26,368 nt of DNA from DATKMS01 sp041497995. Lineage in GTDB: Bacteria; Desulfobacterota; Binatia; HRBIN30. The notes beneath the pieces are model-generated. The model ran no database searches. It was given only the letters and a program-made list of their open reading frames with translations, and was not told where the DNA came from. Position numbers and translations under genes: made by a program. The stretch lies in assembly GCA_041497995.1 (NCBI GenBank), contig JBGQHM010000049.1:1-26368 (forward strand). The letters are read 5' to 3'. The stretch's first letter is position 1; the number at the start of each line of letters is the position of its first letter. Below are positions 14,839-23,632 of the stretch, piece after piece.

Positions 14839-15543
14839 ATGCAGCTTACTGTCCGTGACGTCTCAACCCTTCTCAAGGTTTCGGAAAAGACCGTCTATCG
14901 GTGGATCAGCCAGGGCATCCTGCCGGCGTATCGGGTCAGCGAGCAATACCGCTTCAACCGCGCCGAGTTGTTGGAGTGGGCCGCCTCGCGGAAGATGAAC
15001 GTCTCCGCTGATCTCTTCGAGGAGCCGGAGAGCACCGCGGCGCCGTTGCCCAGCCTGGTCGAGGCGCTGCAAGCCGGTGGCATCTTCTATCGAGTCGATG
15101 GCACCGACAAAGAGTCGGCGTTGCGCGCGGTGGTCGAACACATGCGCCTGCCCGATGAGGTGGACCGGGAGTTTCTCCTGCGCGTGTTGCTGGCGCGCGA
15201 GAATCTACAGTCGACCGGCATCGGCGATGGCATCGCCATCCCGCATGTGCGCAACCCGATCGTGCTGCACGTGTCGCGGCCGATGATTGCCCTGTGCTTT
15301 CTGGAGAAGCCCGTCGACTTCGGGGCGCTCGATGGCAAACCGGTGCACGTGCTCTTCTCCCTCATCAGCCCGACTGTCCGCGCCCACCTGCGCATGCTGT
15401 CGCGGCTGTCGTTCGCACTGAGCGACGCGGGGTTCAAGGACGCCATCACCGGCCAAGCATCGCGTGACGAGATCCTCAACCACGCGCGGCGCGTCGAGGC
15501 GGCCCTCGATCAGCGGGCGGCGCGGAACGGCAGCGCGCCCTAA
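14839..15543 (+). CDS. HTH-EIIA(Ntr/fructose-type) PTS regulatory protein
   Basis: 234 residues in two parts. Residues 1-50 are an excisionase/MerR-like helix-turn-helix (LTVRDVSTLLKVSEKTVYRW, then GILPAYRV). Residues about 70-225 are a PTS EIIA type-2 domain with the phosphoryl-acceptor His136 in GIGDGIAIPHVR. Family knowledge: EIIA(Ntr)-like proteins take phosphate from the nitrogen-type PTS chain and act by phosphorylation-dependent binding, not sugar transport. It is the first gene of the operon, followed one base after its stop by hyfB, so its link to the membrane complex is close. It probably regulates the operon or the complex in response to PTS phosphorylation. No EI or HPr gene is in the window. 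Confidence 0.88.
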   Translation: MQLTVRDVSTLLKVSEKTVYRWISQGILPAYRVSEQYRFNRAELLEWAASRKMNVSADLFEEPESTAAPLPSLVEALQAGGIFYRVDGTDKESALRAVVEHMRLPDEVDREFLLRVLLARENLQSTGIGDGIAIPHVRNPIVLHVSRPMIALCFLEKPVDFGALDGKPVHVLFSLISPTVRAHLRMLSRLSFALSDAGFKDAITGQASRDEILNHARRVEAALDQRAARNGSAP

Positions 15544-15544
15544 A

Positions 15545-17533
15545 ATGCTTCTCCTGCTCCTCGCGGTGGGGGTGCTGCTCACCACTGGCTGTGCCGCGCT
15601 GCTCACTCAGAAGTCCTTTCGCTGGTCTACCACCTGCGCCGTCAGTGGAGCCGTCACGGCCTCGATCATCGGAATCATCCCAGCGACGTCCGTCCTTTTG
15701 GGTGCACCGGCAGAAGCAATGCACCTGCCCTGGAGGGTCCCGTACGGTGCGTTCTCGATCGCAGTGGACGCGTTGTCCGCGTTTTTTCTGCTGCCGATAT
15801 TTCTGCTGTCCGCTGTCACCGCCGTGTACGGCGCCGAGTACATGCGAGCGTACCGCGCGTCCCGCTCCGTAGGACCCCCATGGTTCTTCTTCAACCTGCT
15901 GGTCGCCAGCATGGTACTGGTCGTGATCGCCCGTAACGGCGTGCTCTTTCTGGTGGCGTGGGAAGTCATGGCACTCGCGTCGTTCTTCCTGGTGACGTTC
16001 GAGGACGAGAAGGAAAGCGTGCGTGAGGCGGGCTGGGTCTACCTCGTGGCCACGCACCTCGGCACCGCGTTCCTGCTCGGGCTCTTCATCCTGTTGGGCC
16101 GCAGCGCCGATTCGCTCGACTTCGACCGCTTCGTTGTCGCCCCATCGCAGGCTGGGCTGCTTTTCGTGCTCGCGTTGATCGGCTTCGGCACCAAGGCAGG
16201 GTTCATGCCCCTGCACGTCTGGCTGCCGGAGGCGCATCCGGCAGCGCCCAGTCACGTGTCGGCGCTCATGTCGGGGGTGATGATCAAGACGGGGATCTAC
16301 GGTCTGGTGCGTACGCTGACCGTCCTGGCGCCGGCAGCGGCACCGCCGCCGGCGTGGTGGGGATGGTTGCTGTGTGGTGTCGGCTTGACCTCCGGCATCT
16401 TCGGCGTTCTCTTCGCTTTGGCGCAGCACGACCTCAAGCGGTTGCTGGCGTACCACAGCGTCGAGAACATCGGCATCATCGCGCTCGGTCTCGGCGTCGG
16501 CGTGTTGGGACTCAGCGCCGGCATGCCCACCCTTGCTGTGTTGGGCTTCGCCGGCGGGCTGCTCCACGTCGTGAACCACGCGCTGTTCAAGGGGCTGCTC
16601 TTCCTCGGTGCGGGAGCGGTCGCGCACGCCGCGGGCACGCGGGAGATCGATCATCTCGGCGGCCTCTTCAAGCGGATGCCGTGGACTGGACTCACATTCC
16701 TGATCGGAGCCGTCGCCATTTCCGGGGTGCCGCCGCTCAATGGGTTTGTCAGCGAGTTGCTCATCTACCTGGGCGCGTTCCACGGCCTGGCGTCGGCGGT
16801 GTCAGGAACGGCGGTCGCGGTGCTCTGTGTGATCGCGGGGCTAGCACTGATCGGCGGCCTGGCTGCCGCCTGCTTCACCAAGGCCTTCGGCATCGTGTTT
16901 CTCGGCGAGCCGCGCACTGATCGCGCCGCACACGCGCACGAACCGAGCCTGGCGATGCGCTTGCCGATGCTGTTGCTCGCCGCGGGCTGCGTCCTGATCG
17001 GGCTGCTATCGCCGCTTGCTGTCTACGCACTGGCTCCGGTGTTGGCGACCGTGACTGGTTTATCGCCGGAGGTCGTGAGCGCCCAGGTCGCTCAGACTGG
17101 CGGCATTTTATCTTTCGTCACTGCGGGCGGCATCGGATTGCTCGCTGTGATCGCGGCGCTGGCGGGGTTGCGTTCCTGGCTGCTGTCGGGACGCCCGGTC
17201 GCCACAACCCAGACGTGGGGTTGCGGCTACGGGCGACCGACGCCACGTATGCAGTACACCGCCTCATCCTTCGCGCAGCCGCTGACCGACCTTTTCAGCG
17301 TCCTGCTGCTCAGCCGACGTCACCTGGCGCCGCCTGCCGGCTTGTTCCCGCGGGCCGCCTCGTTGGCAACCGAAACCGCCGACGTGTGCGGTGAGCGGTT
17401 GTACGCACCGGTGTTCAGCGGCATCGGCCGCGGCCTCGCGGCGTTGCGGTGGCTGCAGCACGGTCGCGTGCATCTCTACGTGCTCTACATCGCCCTCACC
17501 TTGGTGGTCTTGTTGATATGGAAGCTGGGCTGA
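15545..17533 (+). CDS. hyfB: HyfB/HycC-like proton-conducting membrane subunit (ND5/Mrp antiporter type)
   Basis: 662 residues, close to E. coli HyfB in length, with many transmembrane helices. The antiporter core has the residues used for proton movement in this superfamily: Glu140 (VAWEVMALASFF), Lys217 (GFGTKAGFMPLHVWLPEAHP), Lys248 (MIKTGIYG) and Lys349 (VNHALFKG). The start at 15545 follows the previous stop by one base; the frame extends back into the EIIA gene, but that part is not homologous. It overlaps hyfC by 16 bases. In Hyf/Hyc-type complexes this subunit couples electron transfer to proton or sodium translocation. Confidence 0.93.
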   Translation: MLLLLLAVGVLLTTGCAALLTQKSFRWSTTCAVSGAVTASIIGIIPATSVLLGAPAEAMHLPWRVPYGAFSIAVDALSAFFLLPIFLLSAVTAVYGAEYMRAYRASRSVGPPWFFFNLLVASMVLVVIARNGVLFLVAWEVMALASFFLVTFEDEKESVREAGWVYLVATHLGTAFLLGLFILLGRSADSLDFDRFVVAPSQAGLLFVLALIGFGTKAGFMPLHVWLPEAHPAAPSHVSALMSGVMIKTGIYGLVRTLTVLAPAAAPPPAWWGWLLCGVGLTSGIFGVLFALAQHDLKRLLAYHSVENIGIIALGLGVGVLGLSAGMPTLAVLGFAGGLLHVVNHALFKGLLFLGAGAVAHAAGTREIDHLGGLFKRMPWTGLTFLIGAVAISGVPPLNGFVSELLIYLGAFHGLASAVSGTAVAVLCVIAGLALIGGLAAACFTKAFGIVFLGEPRTDRAAHAHEPSLAMRLPMLLLAAGCVLIGLLSPLAVYALAPVLATVTGLSPEVVSAQVAQTGGILSFVTAGGIGLLAVIAALAGLRSWLLSGRPVATTQTWGCGYGRPTPRMQYTASSFAQPLTDLFSVLLLSRRHLAPPAGLFPRAASLATETADVCGERLYAPVFSGIGRGLAALRWLQHGRVHLYVLYIALTLVVLLIWKLG

Positions 17534-18423
17534 CGACCGCTCTGCCGCTGCTGCTCGCGCCGCTCTTGCTCGGTACCATCAACCGAACGAAGGCCCTCCT
17601 CGCGGGGCGCACCGGCCAGCCGGTGCTGCAGCCGTACCACGACCTGGTCAAGCTGCTGCGCAAAGGCGCGGTGTACAGCCGGACCACGACGTGGATCTTC
17701 CGCGCCGGTCCCATCGTCGGTCTCGCGGCCGTTCTGGTAGTCACAACGCTGGTGCCGCTCGGCGGCGCCGCGGCGGCACTCGCTTTCCCGGGCGACTTGA
17801 TTCTCGTCGCGTATCTGCTGGCGCTGATGCGCTTCTTCACCGTCTTGGCTGCGCTCGACACGGGCTCGAGCTTCGAGGGCATGGGCGCCAGCCGCGAGGT
17901 GACGTTCTCGGCGCTGGCCGAGCCGACGCTGCTGCTGAGCATGGCGGCCCTGGCGCACCAGACGGGGAGTCTGTCGCTTTCTCCGATGTATGCCGGCATC
18001 AACGCCGCGGCCTGGACGCACGCCGGTCCGGCGCTCGCCGTACTCGCCGGCGCACTGCTGATCATCTTTCTTGCCGAGAATGCACGCATCCCGATCGACG
18101 ACCCGAGCACGCATCTCGAGCTAACGATGATCCACGAGGTGATGGTGCTCGACCACAGCGGCCCGGATCTCGCCTTCATCCTCTACGGCAGCGCGCTGAA
18201 GCTGTGGGTGCTCGGCGCGCTCCTGGTTGGTATCGTCGTTCCGGTACGCACCGGCAGCGTGTGGATCGACGGCCTCGCGAGCCTCGCGGGCTTGGCGGTA
18301 CTGGCCATGCTCATCGGCCTCATCGAGTCATCGATGGCACGCTGGCGCCTGCTACGCGTACCGCAGTTGCTGGTTGGTGCTGGAGCGTTGTCCGTGTTGG
18401 CGCTGGCGCTCATGTTGCGGTGA
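17518..18423 (+). CDS. hyfC: HyfC/HycD-like membrane subunit (NuoH/ND1 family)
   Basis: 301 residues, an ND1-type subunit that anchors the peripheral arm. Conserved family segments are present: GMGASREVTFSALAEP (121-136) and ENARIPIDDPSTHLELTM (187-204), followed by IHEVMVLDHSG. In complex I this subunit forms part of the quinone and proton-entry region; in Hyf/Hyc enzymes it joins the hydrogenase-like module to the antiporter subunits. It starts inside the end of hyfB (16-base overlap), suggesting coupling. A frame extension back to 17449 lies wholly within hyfB and is not used. Confidence 0.93.
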   Translation: MEAGLTTALPLLLAPLLLGTINRTKALLAGRTGQPVLQPYHDLVKLLRKGAVYSRTTTWIFRAGPIVGLAAVLVVTTLVPLGGAAAALAFPGDLILVAYLLALMRFFTVLAALDTGSSFEGMGASREVTFSALAEPTLLLSMAALAHQTGSLSLSPMYAGINAAAWTHAGPALAVLAGALLIIFLAENARIPIDDPSTHLELTMIHEVMVLDHSGPDLAFILYGSALKLWVLGALLVGIVVPVRTGSVWIDGLASLAGLAVLAMLIGLIESSMARWRLLRVPQLLVGAGALSVLALALMLR

Positions 18424-18430
18424 GGATGCC

Positions 18431-19084
18431 ATGGATCTGTGGACTGACTCCGTGCTGGTGTTCTTCGCGCTGACCAGCTTGCTGTTGCTCGGCTCGAGTC
18501 GCTTGGTTGGCTGCATCCGCATCGTCGCCTTCCAAGGCGTCCTGCTCGGGCTGCTGACACTCCTGTCGCACCGCGATGAGCTGTCGCTGCGCGTGCTCCT
18601 GTTGGCGACGGCGGTCATCGGCCTGAAGGGGGTCGTCTTTCCATGGCTGTTGGCGCGCGTGCTGCGAGACGCGAACGTGCGCCGCGAGGTGGAACCGTTT
18701 GTCAGCTACACGGTCTCATTGCTCATCGGCATCTCAGCGCTGGCACTCTCCTTGTGGTTGAGCCGGCGTCTGCCCTTGCCCACCCCGCCGATCGCGTCCT
18801 TGCTGGTTCCGGTCGCGCTGTTCACCATCCTCGCAGGCTTGTTTGTGATCGTTAGCCGGCGCACGGCGCTGACACAGGTGCTCGGGTATCTGGTCCTCGA
18901 GAACGGCATCTACGCCTTCGGCGTCGGGCTCGTACAGGGCACGCCGATGCTTGTCGAGTTGGGCGTGCTGCTCGACGTCTTCGTCGCCGTGTTCGTGATG
19001 GGCATCGCGCTCTTCCACATCAATCGCGAGTTCGACCACGTCGACGCCGACCGGCTGGCCGTGTTGCGGGATTGGACGCCATGA
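18431..19084 (+). CDS. hyfE: HyfE-like membrane subunit (NuoK/MrpC-like C-terminus)
   Basis: 217 residues, matching HyfE in length. It is highly hydrophobic, with a C-terminal ND4L/NuoK-like region (GYLVLENGIYAFG, with Glu157 in the membrane). It starts 7 bases after the hyfC stop with an AGGA nearby, and its stop overlaps the hyfF start (ATGA). This subunit type separates ehr/hyf-like complexes from the shorter Hyc complex. The small membrane subunit probably takes part in proton routing. Confidence 0.9.
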   Translation: MDLWTDSVLVFFALTSLLLLGSSRLVGCIRIVAFQGVLLGLLTLLSHRDELSLRVLLLATAVIGLKGVVFPWLLARVLRDANVRREVEPFVSYTVSLLIGISALALSLWLSRRLPLPTPPIASLLVPVALFTILAGLFVIVSRRTALTQVLGYLVLENGIYAFGVGLVQGTPMLVELGVLLDVFVAVFVMGIALFHINREFDHVDADRLAVLRDWTP

Positions 19085-20541
19085 TTCTTGCTCTCCTCTT
19101 GCTGCCCACGGCTGCGGCCCTGGCCGCCTTCTTCATCCGGCCGGACGTGCCGCGGCGCATTTTGCTCGTCTTCACCGCACTCGCACACACGGGCTTGACC
19201 GGCGCAACCTGGGTGCTGCAACCGGCATCGACGCTCGGTGGCTGGGTGCGCCTCGATGCGCCGGGGCGCTTGTTCCTCAGCATCACCAGCACGCTCTTCC
19301 TGGCGGCGGCGATCTACAGCGCGGGCTACCTGCAGCGCGAGCAGCGCGGCGCGCATGCGGACTTCGAGGAAGGGTTGCTGTTCGCCAACGCACCCGAGCC
19401 GACGTTCACCAGCTGCCTGTTGCTCTTTCTCGCCGCGATGACGCTGGCAACCGTGAGCCATCGCTTCGGACTGTTGTGGGTCGCGATCGAAGCCACCACA
19501 CTCGCGAGCGCACCGCTCATCTATTTCCATCGCCAGCACCGCTCGCTGGAGGCGACGTGGAAGTACCTGCTGATCTGCTCGGTCGGCATTGCGCTGGCGT
19601 TGCTCGGCAACTTCTTTCTCGCCGTCGCCGCTTCGAATCACGGCGGCGTGCCGGTACCGCTGGTGTTGGAGCAGTTGCTCCGCGAGGCGCCCCGGCTGCA
19701 CGTCACGTGGCTCAAGGCGGCCTTCCTCCTCTTTCTCGTAGGCTATGGCACCAAGATGGGATTGGCGCCGCTGCACACCTGGCTACCGGATGCGCACAGC
19801 GAAGCGCCGTCGGTGGTCTCGGCCCTGCTCTCCGGCGCCCTGCTCAACTGCGCGTTCCTCGGGATTTTGCGTGTGCAGCAGGTATGCGTGGCCGCCGGGC
19901 AAGGAGCCTTCGGACAGGATCTGCTTGTCGGGTTCGGTCTGCTGTCGATGGCTGTGGCAGCCGTCTTCATCGTCGGGCAGGCTGACTACAAGCGTATGCT
20001 CGCTTACTCGAGCGTCGAGCACATGGGCATTCTCACGCTTGGCGTCGGCCTCGGTGGCGCCGCCACGTTCGGCGCGCTGCTGCACGCGGTCAACCACTCG
20101 TTGACGAAGGCGATGCTCTTCCTGGTCGCCGGCAACGTGCTCGCGGTGTACCAGTCGAAATCGACTCGCGACGTGCGCGGCGTCCTGCGCGTGTTGCCGG
20201 TGTCCGGCGTGCTCTGGGTCGCTGGCTTCTTCGCGATCACCGGATCGCCGCCGTTCGGGCCGTTTCTCAGTGAGCTCACCATCCTGAAGGCGGCGTTGGA
20301 TCAGGGACGCAGCGTCGTGGCCATCGCGTACCTCGTCTTCCTCGCCATGATTTTCGTCGGCATGATGACGATCGTCCTACGCATGGCACAAGGGATCGCG
20401 CCGGGCCGGACGCAGGAGCGGGAGCCGATGCTGGCTATCGTCCCGCCGGCGGTATTGGGTGTCCTTGTCCTCGTCTTGGGACTCTACATTCCGCCGGCGG
20501 TGCAGCACCTGCTCGAAGAGGCGGCCCGCGCACTCGGGTAA
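19081..20541 (+). CDS. hyfF: HyfF-like second antiporter-type membrane subunit
   Basis: 486 residues, an ND5/ND4-like subunit and the second antiporter-type protein of the operon. Glu137 (WVAIEATTLAS), Lys225 (YGTKMGLAPLHTWLPDAHSE), His339 and Lys343 (AVNHSLTKAML) are conserved. The lysine found in HyfB as MIKTG is replaced by Asn256 (LLNCAFLG), which may be normal for this subfamily. The start at 19081 overlaps the hyfE stop; an alternative start three codons upstream (19072) lies inside hyfE. Two antiporter-like subunits suggest a greater ion-pumping yield than Hyc-type complexes. Confidence 0.92.
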   Translation: MILALLLLPTAAALAAFFIRPDVPRRILLVFTALAHTGLTGATWVLQPASTLGGWVRLDAPGRLFLSITSTLFLAAAIYSAGYLQREQRGAHADFEEGLLFANAPEPTFTSCLLLFLAAMTLATVSHRFGLLWVAIEATTLASAPLIYFHRQHRSLEATWKYLLICSVGIALALLGNFFLAVAASNHGGVPVPLVLEQLLREAPRLHVTWLKAAFLLFLVGYGTKMGLAPLHTWLPDAHSEAPSVVSALLSGALLNCAFLGILRVQQVCVAAGQGAFGQDLLVGFGLLSMAVAAVFIVGQADYKRMLAYSSVEHMGILTLGVGLGGAATFGALLHAVNHSLTKAMLFLVAGNVLAVYQSKSTRDVRGVLRVLPVSGVLWVAGFFAITGSPPFGPFLSELTILKAALDQGRSVVAIAYLVFLAMIFVGMMTIVLRMAQGIAPGRTQEREPMLAIVPPAVLGVLVLVLGLYIPPAVQHLLEEAARALG

Positions 20542-20546
20542 CCAGC

Positions 20547-22004
20547 ATGTCCGCCGCCGTTTCCGTCTACAACAGCGAAGCGATCGCCGTTCAGGCCGTA
20601 CCGGAGCTCTCCGCCGTAGAGTTCAGAGACACGGTCGTCGGCAGCGTGGAGAGGGGCGCGCGTATCGCGGCACTCTTCGGGCACGCAGCCGATCGGGAAC
20701 GCGTGCGTCTGGTCGCAGTGCTGGCGCACGGTGACCTCGGCACGCTTGCAGTCGTCAGCAGGACCGTCAGCGGCAGCTACCCTGCCCTCACGCCGGACTG
20801 TCCGCAGGCGCATTGGTTCGAACGCGAGATCGCTGAGCAGTGGCACGTGCAGCCCGAGGGACATCCCTGGCTCAAACCGATTCGGTCTCCCGACACGACC
20901 GCGTTCTTCGGAATGGAAGGACACGAGATCCATGAGGTTGCCGTTGGACCGGTACACGCCGGGATCATCGAGCCGGGTCACTTCCGCTTCCAGTGTCACG
21001 GCGAGCACGTCTTCCACTTGGAGATCGCGCTGGGCTACCAACACCGCGGCGTCGAACGGGCCCTCGCCGGCGGCCCTACCAAGCGCACGATCCACTACAT
21101 GGAGACGCTGGCCGGTGACACGTCGGTGGGACACGCCACAGCGTACTGCCAAGCGGTGGAAGCATTGGGCGGCTGTCACCTTTCCCCGCGCGCCGAGGTG
21201 CTGCGCGGCGTTGCACTGGAGTTGGAGCGCCTCGCCAATCATACCGGCGACCTCGGTGCACTCGCCGGCGACGTCGGTTACCTGCCAACGGCCACTCACT
21301 GCGGGCGCATCCGTGGCGACTTCCTCAACCTGACCGCCCTCATCTGTGGCAACCGCTTCGGCCGCGGCCTCGTGCGGCCCGGCGGTGTCGGCTTCGACGT
21401 GGACGCTGACCGCGCTGGCCAACTGCTCGAACGCCTCGACGTTGCGCTTCACGATGCCACACAAGCGGTCAACTTGCTGTGGGATACGCCGTCAGCGCAG
21501 GGGCGCTTCGAGAACACCGGGACACTGTCGCGCGACACCTGCATCGATCTCGGCCTGGTCGGCCCGTCCGCGCGGGCCTGCGATGTCGAACGTGATACGC
21601 GCCATGAGTTCCCAGCCGGCATCTACCGGTTCGTGCAAATTCCCGTGTCGACTTGGCACAGCGGCGACGTGTTCGCGCGCGCGCACGTCCGCTGGCTGGA
21701 GATCCAACGCTCCGTGGCGTTCATCCGAGAGCAACTGGTAACGCTTCCCGACGGGCCGAGCCGCGTCGACGTCGCGCCACGCGCGGCGGAGCAACTCACC
21801 GTCGCGCTCGTCGAGGGCTGGCGCGGCGAGATCTGCCACGTTGCCCTGACCGGCTCCGATGGCCGCTTCACGCAATACAAGGTCGTCGACCCGTCGTTTC
21901 ACAATTGGTTTGGTCTGGCGGTCGCAATGCGCAATCAGCAGATCTCCGACTTCCCGCTGTGCAACAAGAGCTTCAACCTCTCCTATTGCGGGCATGACCT
22001 CTGA
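20547..22004 (+). CDS. hyfG: HyfG-like NuoC/NuoD fused large subunit lacking NiFe cysteine ligands
   Basis: 485 residues: a NuoC-like domain at about 20-115 (HWFEREIAEQWHVQPEGHP) fused to a NuoD/large-subunit domain from about 130 (LEIALGYQHRGVERAL). In true group 4 hydrogenases, two CxxC pairs bind NiFe. Here the first site reads ETLAGDTSVGH (186-196), with Ala189 and Thr192 where Cys is expected. The C-terminal site reads DPSFHNW (448-454), with Ser450 and Asn453 instead of the DPCxxC cysteines. It ends FNLSYCGHDL with no maturation-protease extension beyond. It therefore cannot carry a standard NiFe centre and fits the energy-converting hydrogenase-related (Ehr) group. Its substrate is unknown; quinone or another redox partner may be used. 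It starts five bases after the hyfF stop. Confidence 0.92.
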   Translation: MSAAVSVYNSEAIAVQAVPELSAVEFRDTVVGSVERGARIAALFGHAADRERVRLVAVLAHGDLGTLAVVSRTVSGSYPALTPDCPQAHWFEREIAEQWHVQPEGHPWLKPIRSPDTTAFFGMEGHEIHEVAVGPVHAGIIEPGHFRFQCHGEHVFHLEIALGYQHRGVERALAGGPTKRTIHYMETLAGDTSVGHATAYCQAVEALGGCHLSPRAEVLRGVALELERLANHTGDLGALAGDVGYLPTATHCGRIRGDFLNLTALICGNRFGRGLVRPGGVGFDVDADRAGQLLERLDVALHDATQAVNLLWDTPSAQGRFENTGTLSRDTCIDLGLVGPSARACDVERDTRHEFPAGIYRFVQIPVSTWHSGDVFARAHVRWLEIQRSVAFIREQLVTLPDGPSRVDVAPRAAEQLTVALVEGWRGEICHVALTGSDGRFTQYKVVDPSFHNWFGLAVAMRNQQISDFPLCNKSFNLSYCGHDL

Positions 22005-22013
22005 AGGGCTGCC

Positions 22014-22796
22014 ATGCTGAAAGCACTCCATGCTCGCCTGCGGCAAGGTCATCGCACCATCGGGTTCCCGTACGACGCGCCCGCGCTGCCCGACCGCTTT
22101 CGCGGCCTTCCGGTGTTGGACGCCTCCAAGTGTGCCGCGGGTTGTCAGGCATGTGCCGAGGCGTGCCCTACCGACGCCATCACTGCCGACCAGCGCGGCC
22201 TTCGGCTCGATCTCGGCCGCTGCCTCTTCTGCGCCGAATGCGTCGAGGCGTGCCCCGAGGGGGCCGTGCAGTTCACTCGCGACTATCGCTTGGCAACGCG
22301 AACGCCGCACGCTCTCGTGCTCGATGGGCGCGCGCAGCAACTGGCGCAGGCGCTCGACGACACGACACGGCGCCTGTTTGGGCGGTCATTGAAGTTGCGG
22401 CAGGTCAGTGCGGGGGGCTGCAATGGATGCGAAGCAGATGTGAATGTCCTCAACACGGTCGTCTTTGACCTCGGCCGCTTTGGCATCCAGTTCGTGGCCT
22501 CACCGCGCCACGCGGACGGCCTGCTGATCACCGGTCCGGTCACCAACAACATGCGCTTGGCGTTGGAGAAGACCTACGCCGCCGTGCCTGCACCCAAGAT
22601 CGTCATCGCTGTCGGCGCGTGCGCGATATCGGGCGGCCCCTACGTCGATCATCCCGAGGTGCACAACGGCGCGGCCAGCGTCGTGCCCGTCGATCTGTAC
22701 ATCCCCGGTTGCCCGCCGCACCCGCTCACAATCCTGGATGGATTGCTCCGCCTGCTGGGAAAGCTCCCAGCAGACGGCGACGGACTACACCCCTAG
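22014..22796 (+). CDS. Fused 8Fe ferredoxin (HyfH-like) and small subunit (HyfI/NuoB-like)
   Basis: 260 residues combining two subunits that are separate in E. coli Hyf/Hyc. N-terminal half: two [4Fe-4S] motifs, C40-C44-C47-C51 and C70-C73-C76-C80, each ending in a CP dipeptide. The first has spacing 3-2-3 rather than the usual 2-2-3. C-terminal half: a NuoB/hydrogenase small subunit with proximal-cluster ligands C136 and C139 (GGCNGCE), C203 (GACAISGG) and C233 (IPGCPPHP). Electron transfer is therefore intact although the large subunit lacks NiFe. It is the last gene of the operon, starting 9 bases after the hyfG-like stop with GAAGGG as ribosome site, and ends two bases from the convergent DUF547 gene. 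Confidence 0.92.
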   Translation: MLKALHARLRQGHRTIGFPYDAPALPDRFRGLPVLDASKCAAGCQACAEACPTDAITADQRGLRLDLGRCLFCAECVEACPEGAVQFTRDYRLATRTPHALVLDGRAQQLAQALDDTTRRLFGRSLKLRQVSAGGCNGCEADVNVLNTVVFDLGRFGIQFVASPRHADGLLITGPVTNNMRLALEKTYAAVPAPKIVIAVGACAISGGPYVDHPEVHNGAASVVPVDLYIPGCPPHPLTILDGLLRLLGKLPADGDGLHP

Positions 22797-22798
22797 CC

Positions 22799-23578
22799 TT
22801 ACGGCCGTTGCCCAGGTTGGGCATTCATCGTCCAGTCGTATTCGAGGTACGTCGGCGGCTTGGTGCGCAGCAGCTGCACCTGCGCCGGGGTGAGATAGGG
22901 CGCCAGGAAGTCGGCGAGCGACTTGCCGTTGCGCGTGAAGTCGTCGTTGAACCACTTGAAGATCTGGGACAGCTCGACTGTGCCGGTGGATGGATCGATG
23001 CGGTTGCGGCTGGGGTCGTTGAGGAAGCGGCGCGTCTGGTCGTCGAGCTGCGCATCGAGGCGGCTGCCGACATAGGCTTCCTGTCGCAGCTTCGGGCAAC
23101 TGGTCGACGCGCAGACGAGCGCAAAGTGTGTCCGCGGATCGTGGAAGCGTGGCCGGATGATGCCGTGCTCAACATCGTCGGGGGTGCGCTTCTCGCCAAC
23201 GATAACTTGGTCGTACGATTTGAAGAAACGATACCGCTTGAAGGTACTCTCGGCACTGTAACCGTCGAGGATGCCTTGCACGATCACCGCATTGTACGCG
23301 TTGATCCAGAACGCCAGCTGCTCCGTCTCCGGAAGCCCGTCGATGCGCGCTTCGCCAAGCGACGCGAGATACTTGCTCAGTACCGGCAGGTCCTCCGCTC
23401 GCAGTTGCCGATACGCGACGCGGCCGTTGTCGTCGACGTACTTGCTCACGATGAGGTTCCACGGCTGATGGTCCTCAGCAGCGGCCGTGGCCACGGTGGC
23501 GGCGATCACCATGACGCCGGCCACCAGACGGACAACCACGCAACGGGATCTGTTTACCCTCGCTCTGACGTTCCCCAT
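22799..23578 (-). CDS. DUF547 domain secreted or periplasmic protein
   Basis: 259 residues from the ATG at 23578. That start gives a basic N-region and a hydrophobic signal (VVVRLVAGVMVIAATVATAAA|ED, cleavage approximate); the frame extends to an ATG at 23614 that would put 12 extra residues before the signal. The DUF547 core has AFWINAYNA and HFALVCASTSCPKL, whose Asn, His and Cys are typical of the family, and RFLNDPSRN near the C-terminal third. The DUF547 function is unestablished; a papain-like or transglutaminase-like fold is suggested for related families. It follows the beta-helix gene by 54 bases on the same strand and is convergent with the Hyf-like operon, with two bases between stop codons and no room for a terminator. 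Confidence 0.85.
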   Translation of the reverse strand: MGNVRARVNRSRCVVVRLVAGVMVIAATVATAAAEDHQPWNLIVSKYVDDNGRVAYRQLRAEDLPVLSKYLASLGEARIDGLPETEQLAFWINAYNAVIVQGILDGYSAESTFKRYRFFKSYDQVIVGEKRTPDDVEHGIIRPRFHDPRTHFALVCASTSCPKLRQEAYVGSRLDAQLDDQTRRFLNDPSRNRIDPSTGTVELSQIFKWFNDDFTRNGKSLADFLAPYLTPAQVQLLRTKPPTYLEYDWTMNAQPGQRP

Positions 23579-23632
23579 CCGATGCTGGATGCCGGACGTC
23601 GAGCTTCGGGTCAAGCTGGTGACGGAAACGAG

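Noticed and set aside
15476..16783. Long minus-strand open frame (435 codons) opposite hyfB
   Set aside because: It is antisense to a well-supported membrane subunit gene, has an implausible charged Gln/Glu/His-rich composition, and arises from GC-rich codon bias.
18910..21464. Minus-strand frames opposite hyfE, hyfF and the hyfG-like gene
   Set aside because: Shadows of conserved genes on the plus strand; no family resemblance or ribosome sites.
20547..22004. Annotation as an H2-evolving NiFe hydrogenase
   Set aside because: Both CxxC ligand pairs are absent, so a standard NiFe active site cannot be built.
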